DNA of 9,971 nucleotides from Actinomycetes bacterium (GTDB lineage Bacteria; Actinomycetota; Actinomycetes; Actinomycetales; Demequinaceae), in the NCBI GenBank assembly GCA_023442845.1, contig JAEZXC010000146.1, positions 1 through 9,971 of the forward strand, given 5' to 3'. Below, one piece after another: positions 1-5,928 of the stretch (position 1 is the first letter of the stretch; each line of letters opens with the position of its first letter). The notes below the pieces were generated by a model. That model was not told the origin of the DNA and made no database searches. It saw only the letters and a program-made list of their open reading frames with translations. A program made the position numbers and the translations under genes.

Positions 1-15
1 TCCGATGCGCAGCAC
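1..15 (-). CDS. coaE: dephospho-CoA kinase, first 5 codons (partial)
   Basis: Five codons remain before the window edge, reading V(M)-L-R-I-G from a GTG at 15-13. Actinobacterial CoaE, which phosphorylates dephospho-CoA in the last step of coenzyme A synthesis, typically begins MLRIGLTGGIGSGKS, so the match is exact over what is visible. In Mycobacterium tuberculosis coaE directly follows rpsA on the same strand, and that is the order here. No clear Shine-Dalgarno sequence precedes the GTG, and an 11-nt palindrome lies 3 nt upstream. Five residues prove nothing alone; the call rests mainly on synteny. Confidence 0.5.
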
Positions 16-18
16 TGC

Positions 19-29
19 GTCAGGCTGAC
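19..29 (-). repeat. 11-nt palindrome just upstream of the putative coaE start
   Basis: Perfect inverted repeat with 5-nt arms (GTCAG / CTGAC) around one central base, ending 3 nt before the GTG at 15. As RNA it could form only a weak 4-bp stem with a 3-nt loop. Function is unknown and chance is possible. Confidence 0.3.
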
Positions 30-68
30 ACGAAACCCCTACTTGCGCAACATGGCCCCAATCAACGA

Positions 69-102
69 CGAAGGGCCCCAACCGTGCGGTCGGGGCCCTT
101 CG
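69..102 (-). terminator. intrinsic-type terminator after rpsA
   Basis: Eleven perfect base pairs (69-79 with 92-102, rich in GGGCCCC), one A/C mismatch, three further pairs (81-83 with 88-90) and a 4-nt loop. It starts 10 nt past the rpsA stop. There is no long U tract, as is common for actinobacterial terminators. It would separate rpsA from coaE unless read-through occurs. Confidence 0.85.
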
Positions 103-112
103 CTAACCGTGC

Positions 113-1606
113 TTAGTTGCCGGTGAGCTTCTCACGAAGCGCCGCGAGGCGCTCGTCCGAAGCGAGCGTGCCAACCTCGGCGCTTTCCTCGTCGTGCGAG
201 GAGTATGAGGTGGCACCAGCGTCGTCACCACGCCCGCGCTTGCGCGGGGCAGCGGCGGGAGCTGCAGCCTCGGCCTCAGCAGCCTGAGCGTCTTGCTTGG
301 CAACGAAAGCCTTGTGAGCTTCCCAGCGCTCGTGCGCCTTCGCGTACTCGGCCTCCCAGGCCTCACGCTGGGCATCAAAGCCCTCACGCCATTCCTGCGT
401 CTCGGCGTCGAAGCCCTCGGGATACTTGTAGTTGCCGGCCTCGTCGTACTCGGCGGTCATGCCGTACAAAGCAGGATCGAAGTCTTCGCCCTCGGGGTCG
501 ACACCCTCGTTGGCCTGCTTGATCGAGAGCGAGATACGGCGGCGTTCGAGGTCAATGTCGATGATCTTGACAAAGACGTCCTCGTCAGCGGCAACGACCT
601 GTTCGGGCAGGTCGACGTGACGCACAGCAAGCTCGGAGATGTGCACGAGGCCTTCGATACCGTCGTACACGCGAACAAATGCGCCGAACGGAACCAGCTT
701 CGTGACCTTGCCGGGAACGATCTGGCCGATGGCGTGAGTGCGTGCGTAGACGGCCCACGGGTCTTCCTGGGTGGCCTTGAGCGAAAGCGACACACGCTCG
801 CGATCCATATCGATGTCGAGAACTTCGACCTCGACTTCCTGGCCCACCGAGACAACCTCGTTCGGGTGGTCGATGTGCTTCCACGACAACTCGGACACGT
901 GCACGAGACCATCGACGCCACCGAGGTCCACGAAGGCACCAAAGTTGACGATCGAGGAGACGACACCCTTGCGCACCTGACCCGGAGCCAAAGCGGTGAG
1001 GAACGACGAACGCACCTCGGACTGAGTCTGCTCGAGGAACGCTCGACGCGACAGCACAACGTTGTTGCGGTTCTTGTCGAGTTCGATGATCTTCGCTTCG
1101 ATCTGCTGGCCGATGTACGGGCCGAGGTCACGCACGCGGCGCATCTCCACGAGCGATGCCGGGAGGAAGCCACGCAGACCGATGTCCACGATGAGGCCAC
1201 CCTTGACGACCTCGATCACGGTGCCGGACACGACGCCGTCTTCGTCCTTGATCTTCTCAATCGAGCCCCACGCACGCTCGTACTGCGCGCGCTTCTTCGA
1301 CAGGATGAGGCGACCTTCCTTGTCCTCCTTCGTGAGGACGAGGGCTTCCACGGTGTCACCCACATTGACGACATCGTCGGGGTCAGCGTCGTGGCGGATC
1401 GACAGCTCGCGGGCAGGGATCACGCCTTCGGTCTTGTAGCCGATGTCGAGGAGTACCTCGTCACGGTCAACCTTCACGATGATGCCTTCGACGAGGTCAC
1501 CGTCGTCGAAGTTCTTGATGGTGGCGTCAACAGCGGCGAGGAAGTCTTCGCTCGAGCCGATGTCGTTGACGGCGATAGGGGCGGACTCGGGGGTGGATAC
1601 GGACAT
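113..1606 (-). CDS. rpsA: 30S ribosomal protein S1
   Basis: Protein S1 binds mRNA on the small subunit and helps bring mRNAs to the ribosome. The 497-residue product has four S1 RNA-binding domains at about residues 36-105, 124-189, 209-277 and 294-363; repeats 3 and 4 carry the typical FGAFV and GLVHVSEL/GLVHISEL motifs. A charged, Ala/Glu-rich tail follows, with a basic RKRGRG patch at 455-460, ending in the LASDERLAALREKL motif typical of actinobacterial S1. Near-identity to M. tuberculosis RpsA (for example NDIGSSEDFLAA, DKNRNNVVLSRRA, ATQEDPW) makes the call secure. Four domains rather than the six of E. coli is normal for this phylum. ATG at 1606 is chosen because GGAG lies 11 nt upstream and the N-terminus then matches the family; in-frame starts at 1648 (ATG) and 1669 (GTG) lack a ribosome site. 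Confidence 0.98.
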   Translation of the reverse strand: MSVSTPESAPIAVNDIGSSEDFLAAVDATIKNFDDGDLVEGIIVKVDRDEVLLDIGYKTEGVIPARELSIRHDADPDDVVNVGDTVEALVLTKEDKEGRLILSKKRAQYERAWGSIEKIKDEDGVVSGTVIEVVKGGLIVDIGLRGFLPASLVEMRRVRDLGPYIGQQIEAKIIELDKNRNNVVLSRRAFLEQTQSEVRSSFLTALAPGQVRKGVVSSIVNFGAFVDLGGVDGLVHVSELSWKHIDHPNEVVSVGQEVEVEVLDIDMDRERVSLSLKATQEDPWAVYARTHAIGQIVPGKVTKLVPFGAFVRVYDGIEGLVHISELAVRHVDLPEQVVAADEDVFVKIIDIDLERRRISLSIKQANEGVDPEGEDFDPALYGMTAEYDEAGNYKYPEGFDAETQEWREGFDAQREAWEAEYAKAHERWEAHKAFVAKQDAQAAEAEAAAPAAAPRKRGRGDDAGATSYSSHDEESAEVGTLASDERLAALREKLTGN

Positions 1607-1610
1607 AGAG

Positions 1611-1621
1611 GGAGTAACTCC
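1611..1621 (-). promoter_or_regulatory. rpsA ribosome-binding site inside an 11-nt palindrome
   Basis: On the minus strand GGAGTTACTCC sits 4 nt before the rpsA ATG. GGAG is the only Shine-Dalgarno candidate, and the CTCC arm is its complement, so the mRNA could form a 4-bp stem with a UUA loop that hides the ribosome site. The sequence is directly visible; the regulatory meaning is inferred. Confidence 0.45.
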
Positions 1622-1684
1622 GGTGGATGAATGAATAGTGGATGTCATGCAGGCAGGCGCGATAGGCACACCAGACCACCGAAA

Positions 1685-1714
1685 AGACTACCCCGGCGCG
1701 CGTAACCCGCACAA
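1685..1714 (-). promoter_or_regulatory. candidate rpsA promoter
   Basis: On the minus strand TTGTGC (1714-1709) and TAGTCT (1690-1685) are separated by 18 bp, a fair match to a housekeeping sigma promoter. A start near 1678 would leave a leader of about 70 nt containing the palindromic ribosome site. Found by eye; weak evidence. Confidence 0.25.
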
Positions 1715-1762
1715 ACGGAACACCCGCCCCGTCATCACATCGTTATCTTGGAAAATCCCTCG

Positions 1763-2785
1763 TCACAGACCCCATGCCGCCGTGAGCAACGCGTTCGGAA
1801 CCCACTTCGTCTTCCCGGACATCACCGAGAAGTCCTGCAGCACGATGTCCTCACCGTTAAGGGCGGTGAACTTGTGCGACTCGCCTGCGACGACGGCATC
1901 GATCGCCGCGATGCCAAACCGCGTTGCGAGCAGACGATCCGCAGCGGTGGGAATGCCACCACGCTGCACGTAACCGAGCACCGTCAATCGAGTTGAGAAG
2001 CCGGTGAGCTGTTCAATGTGCTTCGTCACCTCAGCACCAATGCTGCCTGCGATGGGGTTGCCCCGCTCGTCCAGCGTCGCGCCGCCGTTCCAGAGCGTGC
2101 CTTCGGCGGGAACTGCCCCCTCAGCCACGGCAACAATCGAAAAGTTCTTGTAGCGGTGACGATGCTTGATCTTCTTCGCGATGACCTCAATATCAAACGG
2201 GTCCTCGGGCGCGAGGATGATGTCTGCACCACCGGCCATGCCTGCGGTCACGGCGATCCATCCGGAGTGCCGGCCCATCAGCTCGACAACCATCACGCGG
2301 TTGTGCGACTCGGCTGTTGAGTGGAGGCGGTCAATCGCTTCGGTCGCCACTGTCACCGCGGTGTCAAACCCGATCGAGACATCCGTGCCCACGACGTCGT
2401 TATCGATGGTCTTTGGGATACCGATGACCGGCACGCCCGTCGCCGTCGACACCTTTCCCGCTGCCTTGAGGGTGCCGTCGCCACCGATACAAATGATTGC
2501 GTCGAGGTTCTCGTTCGTGAAGGTGTCCTTCACTGCGTCCATGCCGCCGTCGACCTTATGTGGGTGGCAGCGCGCTGTGCCGAGGATGGTCCCGCCGTCG
2601 ACAAGAATTCCCGACACGTCGTCACGAGTCAGGGGACGGGCATCGCCGTCGATGACTCCCTGCCATCCATTGCGGAAGCCAACAATCGAGCAGCCGTGCT
2701 CGGCTGTACCCCGCTTCACCACCGCACGGATTGCTGCATTGAGGCCCGGGCAGTCGCCGCCACCAGTGAGGATTCCAACTCGCAT
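1763..2785 (-). CDS. pfkA: 6-phosphofructokinase, probably ATP-dependent, actinobacterial group III type
   Basis: Cytoplasmic enzyme converting fructose 6-phosphate to fructose 1,6-bisphosphate, the committing step of glycolysis. The 340-residue length fits bacterial PFKs. Visible motifs are GILTGGGDCPGLNA at 4-17 (phosphoryl-donor site), GGDGT at 101-105, PKTIDND at 124-130 with the catalytic Asp128, MGRHSGW at 170-176 and QRGG at 274-277 (substrate site). Gly104 is the residue of ATP-using enzymes, while Lys125 in PKTIDND is shared with pyrophosphate-using enzymes; the combination is known for the actinobacterial group whose Streptomyces member uses ATP. ATG at 2785 is chosen because MRVGILTGGGDCPG is the family N-terminus and AGGG lies about 9 nt upstream. 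An upstream in-frame start at 2827 would overlap polA. The gene follows polA by 20 nt, so co-transcription is likely. Confidence 0.95.
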   Translation of the reverse strand: MRVGILTGGGDCPGLNAAIRAVVKRGTAEHGCSIVGFRNGWQGVIDGDARPLTRDDVSGILVDGGTILGTARCHPHKVDGGMDAVKDTFTNENLDAIICIGGDGTLKAAGKVSTATGVPVIGIPKTIDNDVVGTDVSIGFDTAVTVATEAIDRLHSTAESHNRVMVVELMGRHSGWIAVTAGMAGGADIILAPEDPFDIEVIAKKIKHRHRYKNFSIVAVAEGAVPAEGTLWNGGATLDERGNPIAGSIGAEVTKHIEQLTGFSTRLTVLGYVQRGGIPTAADRLLATRFGIAAIDAVVAGESHKFTALNGEDIVLQDFSVMSGKTKWVPNALLTAAWGL

Positions 2786-2791
2786 GGGCTT

Positions 2792-2805
2792 CACCCTAAT
2801 GGGTG
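2792..2805 (-). promoter_or_regulatory. inverted repeat between polA stop and pfkA start, covering the pfkA ribosome site
   Basis: On the minus strand CACCC-ATTA-GGGTG is a perfect 5-bp stem with a 4-nt loop. It begins at the base right after the polA TGA, and its 3' arm holds the AGGG-like ribosome site of pfkA. A ribosome finishing polA would cover the 5' arm and free the site, so coupled translation is a reasonable inference. Confidence 0.45.
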
Positions 2806-5448
2806 TCAGTGGCCTGCCACTCGCCAATTGGTCCCGCGTCCTACATTGACATCGAGAGGCACCGACAACTCACCCGCTGCCGCCATCTCCTCCCGCAAAA
2901 TTGCCTCCACAGTGTCCTCTTCGCCTGCCGCGACCTCGACGACAAGCTCGTCATGCACTTGAAGGATCTGCCGGGAGCGCAGGCCTTCGCGCTCGAGGCG
3001 ACGATCGACGGAGAGCATCGCTCGCTTGATGAGGTCTGCGGCGCTACCTTGGATCGGCGCGTTGAGCGCCATGCGCTCTGCGATTTCCCGGCGTTGACGG
3101 TTGGTCGATGCGAGATCTGGCAAATAGCGCCGGCGTCCGAAAATCGTCGCGGTGTAGCCGTCGTGCGTCGCCTGGCGCACGACGCCATTGAGGTAATCGC
3201 GCACGGCACCGAAACGAGCAAAATAGTCGTCCATCAGGGCCTGGGCGGCCGTGACGGATAGTCCCAATTGGCGCGACAGGCCAAACGACGACAGGCCGTA
3301 CGCCAAGCCGTACGACATCGCCTTCACTTGAGCTCGCATTTCGGGCGAGACATCCTCCGGCGCGACTGCGAAGACGCGTGAACCGACGAAGCGGTGAAGA
3401 TCTTCACCTGAGGCGAAGGCATCGATCAGGGCGGAATCACCACTGAGATGCGCCATGATTCTCATCTCAATCTGGCTGTAGTCCGCCGTCACAAGAGTCG
3501 CGAAGTCGGGCCCGACGACGAATGCTTCCCGTATGCGGTGACCTTCTTCTGTCCGAATCGGGATGTTTTGAAGGTTGGGATCCTTTGAACTCAGGCGGCC
3601 CGTCGCGGCGACGACTTGCGAGAAGGTCGTGTGAATCCTGCCGTCATCTGCAATTGCGTCACGAAGCGTCTGGATGATCTGGGCCAACTTGGTTGCGTCC
3701 CGATGCGCGAGCAGCGCTTCCAAGAAGGGATGGGGATGTTTCTCAAAGAGCTCGGCAAGCGAGGAGGCGTCCGTTGAGTAGCCCGTCTTGATTCGCTTGG
3801 TCTTCGGCATCCCAAGCTGATCGAACAAGACCTCCTGCAACTGCTTTGGAGAGCCGAGATTGACCTGGGTGCCATCGATGGACTCATAGGCAGCGCTCGC
3901 CGCCTTGTCGACCCTGTCGATTGCGGCGTCGTGCAACTCGGTGAGACGCGTGGCGCTGACCGCAACGCCAATGCGTTCCATGCGGAACAAGGTGGAGATG
4001 AGCGGAATCTCCATGTCGCGGTACAACGCAGTCATCTCACGCTCGTCCAACTCGGTAGCGAGGTGCGTGGCAAGGCGCGTCACCGTGTGTGCAGCACGTG
4101 CCAGCCCTTCGAGTTCAGACCGGCCGAAACCAAGGTCTAGTTGGCCCGCGGTCGCGCTGGCAGGGCGCACGCCAAGAAAGCGTTCCGCGACATCGTCGAG
4201 ATCAAGCCGCCCTTGGGCCGGATTGACGAGGTACGCGGCAAGCTGCGTGTCTTCGACAACACCTCCAACCTCAAATCCACGCGCGGCGAGAGCGTGAAGG
4301 CCCTCCTTCGCGCCGTGCATCGCCTTTGCGATCGTCGGCGCGGCGAGCCATTCGGCCAGACGCTGCTCGTCAGCCGCGGATAGAGCACTGAGGTCGATCC
4401 CCCACGACGCCTCGCCCGCCGCAACGCCAAGCGCCCAGGCATCGCTCCCCGGCACGCACAGCGCCACCGGCCCTGCAAGCGCCACGATCTCGTCAACCGT
4501 AGCGGGCACGTGGACCGCGACGTCCGCAGTCTCGGTGTCACCGGCGTCGGCCTCTTCGGCATCGGCCGCAAAGGCCAGCAGGCGCGCCCGTAGTCCGCGG
4601 AATTGGAGCGCGTCACACACCTGATGAATCGCTGCCGCGTCGCCGCCATGCAGGCGCATGTCCTCGAGTGGCACGTCGACATCGAGGTCAGTGAGCAAGT
4701 GGTTGATCTCGCGGTTGAGGCGCACCTGCTCGAGGTGATCGCGCAGGCTCTCCCCCGCCTTGCCGGGGACATCAGCGGCCGCGGCGAGGACGCCCTCCAA
4801 CCCGCCGTAGGTATTGATCCATTTGGCAGCGGTCTTCGGGCCGACGCCGGGCACACCTGGCAGGTTGTCGCTCGTTTCGCCAACCAAAGCGGCGAGGTCC
4901 GGGTACTGCGAAGGAGTGACGCCGTACTTTTCGGCGACCGATGCGGGGGTGAACTCGACGAGATCACTCACGCCTTTGCGGGGATACAGCAACGTGACGT
5001 CCTCGGTCACCAATTGAATGGTGTCTCGATCGCCAGATACGACGAGCACCTCCATCCCCGCCTCGCGCCCCAGCCGCGCGTACGTGGCCAAGAGGTCGTC
5101 CGCCTCATACCGCTCTTTGTCGACGGCAACAATGTTGAGAGCACCAAGAACTTCCCGCATCAGTGGGACTTGTGGTTCGAACTCAGGAGGCGTGACGTCA
5201 CGCGTGCCCTTGTAGCTCGGGAGCCGTTCCGTGCGGAAGGTGCCGCCCGGAAGATCGAAAGCGACCGCCACGTGCGTCGGCTGCCGGTCACTCAGCAGGG
5301 ACGCAATCATCGAGGTGAAGCCATACACCGCGTTCGTTGGGGCTCCAGTCGATGTGGCGAAATTCTCGACCGGAAGCGCGAAGAAGGCACGAAATGCCAT
5401 CGAAAGTCCGTCGACAAGTAGCAGTTTGTCCTTGGCTGATCCGCTCAC
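2806..5448 (-). CDS. polA: DNA polymerase I (5' nuclease plus polymerase, proofreading motif absent)
   Basis: Pol I fills gaps in DNA repair and replaces Okazaki primers. With GTG at 5448 the product has 880 residues, typical for Actinomycetota. The 5' nuclease domain (about 8-300) shows LLLVDG (9-14), YEADD (114-118), SGDRD (138-142) and the helix-hairpin-helix GVPGVGPKTA near 200. The middle region (about 315-475) keeps the exonuclease-like fold sequence but has no FDxET-type metal-binding motif, so 3'-5' proofreading is probably lost. The polymerase domain carries GRLSSKDPNLQNIP (617-630), motif A around Asp656 (DYSQIEMR), motif B with Lys709 and Tyr713, and motif C HDE at 832-834. Tyr713 aligns with E. 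coli Phe762, a known actinobacterial trait that weakens discrimination against dideoxynucleotides. The GTG start gives the family N-terminus (KDKLLLVDG) and has AGG 9 nt upstream; earlier starts would run through the divergent thioesterase gene. Confidence 0.97.
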   Translation of the reverse strand: MSGSAKDKLLLVDGLSMAFRAFFALPVENFATSTGAPTNAVYGFTSMIASLLSDRQPTHVAVAFDLPGGTFRTERLPSYKGTRDVTPPEFEPQVPLMREVLGALNIVAVDKERYEADDLLATYARLGREAGMEVLVVSGDRDTIQLVTEDVTLLYPRKGVSDLVEFTPASVAEKYGVTPSQYPDLAALVGETSDNLPGVPGVGPKTAAKWINTYGGLEGVLAAAADVPGKAGESLRDHLEQVRLNREINHLLTDLDVDVPLEDMRLHGGDAAAIHQVCDALQFRGLRARLLAFAADAEEADAGDTETADVAVHVPATVDEIVALAGPVALCVPGSDAWALGVAAGEASWGIDLSALSAADEQRLAEWLAAPTIAKAMHGAKEGLHALAARGFEVGGVVEDTQLAAYLVNPAQGRLDLDDVAERFLGVRPASATAGQLDLGFGRSELEGLARAAHTVTRLATHLATELDEREMTALYRDMEIPLISTLFRMERIGVAVSATRLTELHDAAIDRVDKAASAAYESIDGTQVNLGSPKQLQEVLFDQLGMPKTKRIKTGYSTDASSLAELFEKHPHPFLEALLAHRDATKLAQIIQTLRDAIADDGRIHTTFSQVVAATGRLSSKDPNLQNIPIRTEEGHRIREAFVVGPDFATLVTADYSQIEMRIMAHLSGDSALIDAFASGEDLHRFVGSRVFAVAPEDVSPEMRAQVKAMSYGLAYGLSSFGLSRQLGLSVTAAQALMDDYFARFGAVRDYLNGVVRQATHDGYTATIFGRRRYLPDLASTNRQRREIAERMALNAPIQGSAADLIKRAMLSVDRRLEREGLRSRQILQVHDELVVEVAAGEEDTVEAILREEMAAAGELSVPLDVNVGRGTNWRVAGH

Positions 5449-5467
5449 AGATGCCAACCTATCCCCT
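5449..5467. promoter_or_regulatory. 19-bp spacer between divergent polA and thioesterase starts
   Basis: Only 19 bp separate the polA GTG (minus) from the thioesterase ATG (plus). Any promoter must lie mostly inside the coding sequence of the opposite gene, and at least one transcript must be very short-leadered or leaderless. The plus-strand sequence before the ATG is pyrimidine-rich with no Shine-Dalgarno match, favouring a leaderless thioesterase mRNA. I could not pick a convincing -10/-35 pair on either strand. Confidence 0.4.
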
Positions 5468-5902
5468 ATGACCGACAACGACGCGGCCCATCTCGATGTC
5501 CCAAGTGCCCTGATCGAGCGCTTAGGGATCACCCTCCTCGACATCGGCCCCGAGCGCGCACGGGCAACCATGCCGGTCGAAGGAAATACCCAACGCTTCG
5601 GCATTCTTCACGGTGGCGCGTCCGCCGCGCTCGCCGAGACGGTAGGGTCGCTCGCGGCAATGGCGCACGCTGGCGAAGATCGGATCGCTGTGGGTGTTGA
5701 CTTGTCGATCACGCACCACGCCGCCGTCGAAAGCGGCCTCGTCACCGCCGAGGCCGTGGCTCTCCACCTAGGTCGCAGTGTCGCCACCTATGACATTGCG
5801 CTATTCGACGACTCGGGCCGGCGCTTCGCCTCGGCTCGTTTGACCTGTTACCTCAGGAACGTTTCCGTCACACACAACCGAAACAATTCGGGTCTAGATT
5901 GA
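5468..5902 (+). CDS. hotdog-fold thioesterase, PaaI / 4HBT-like
   Basis: A 144-residue protein of the usual length for single-domain hotdog thioesterases, which hydrolyse acyl-CoA or aryl-CoA esters in the cytoplasm. It shows FGILHGG at 44-50 and the following helix with Glu57 (ASAALAETVGS), the expected catalytic carboxylate of PaaI/EntH-type enzymes. VGVDLSITHHA (75-85) matches the second core strand, where related enzymes have VGxxxxxxH. The substrate cannot be read from sequence. ATG at 5468 is chosen because it is the only start clear of the polA coding region; no ribosome site precedes it. The gene is divergent from polA by 19 bp and runs 26 nt ahead of livH, so it may be the first gene of the liv unit; a role in branched-chain acyl-CoA metabolism would be only a guess. 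Confidence 0.85.
   Translation: MTDNDAAHLDVPSALIERLGITLLDIGPERARATMPVEGNTQRFGILHGGASAALAETVGSLAAMAHAGEDRIAVGVDLSITHHAAVESGLVTAEAVALHLGRSVATYDIALFDDSGRRFASARLTCYLRNVSVTHNRNNSGLD
5895..5900 (+). promoter_or_regulatory. candidate -10 element for livHMGF
   Basis: TAGATT overlaps the thioesterase stop, in a locally AT-richer stretch (about 5870-5900). Transcription starting near 5907 would give a roughly 22-nt leader containing the livH GGAGG. No convincing -35 box is seen 16-18 bp upstream, so this is tentative. Confidence 0.22.
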
Positions 5903-5917
5903 GCCGCACCCGACCCT

Positions 5918-5922
5918 GGAGG
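5918..5922 (+). promoter_or_regulatory. livH ribosome-binding site (decides the start)
   Basis: GGAGG lies 6 nt before GTG 5929, an ideal distance. It abuts ATG 5923 and lies downstream of TTG 5899, which rules against both as starts. Confidence 0.8.
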
Positions 5923-5928
5923 ATGACT

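Larger units (their letters stand above)
1607..1762 (-). other. pfkA-rpsA intergenic leader region
   Basis: These 156 bases hold no convincing gene and no strong hairpin terminator behind pfkA. They most likely contain the rpsA promoter and 5' leader. Read-through from polA-pfkA into rpsA cannot be excluded. Confidence 0.6.

Noticed and set aside
293..1630. 445-codon plus-strand reading frame antisense to rpsA
   Set aside because: It mirrors rpsA codon by codon in GC-rich DNA, has no ribosome site and resembles no family; S1 on the minus strand is certain.
1607..1669. Longer rpsA start (GTG 1669 or ATG 1648)
   Set aside because: Neither has a ribosome site, and the extra residues have no counterpart in known S1 proteins.
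4603..5421. 272-codon plus-strand frame inside polA
   Set aside because: It is antisense to the conserved 5' nuclease domain and has no recognisable motif; a compositional shadow.
5449..5604. Longer polA start inside the thioesterase gene
   Set aside because: The extra 52 residues are not found in Pol I proteins and would overlap a conserved divergent gene; GTG 5448 gives the family N-terminus.
5899..5928. livH start at TTG 5899 or ATG 5923
   Set aside because: GGAGG at 5918-5922 is ideally placed for GTG 5929 and cannot serve either alternative.
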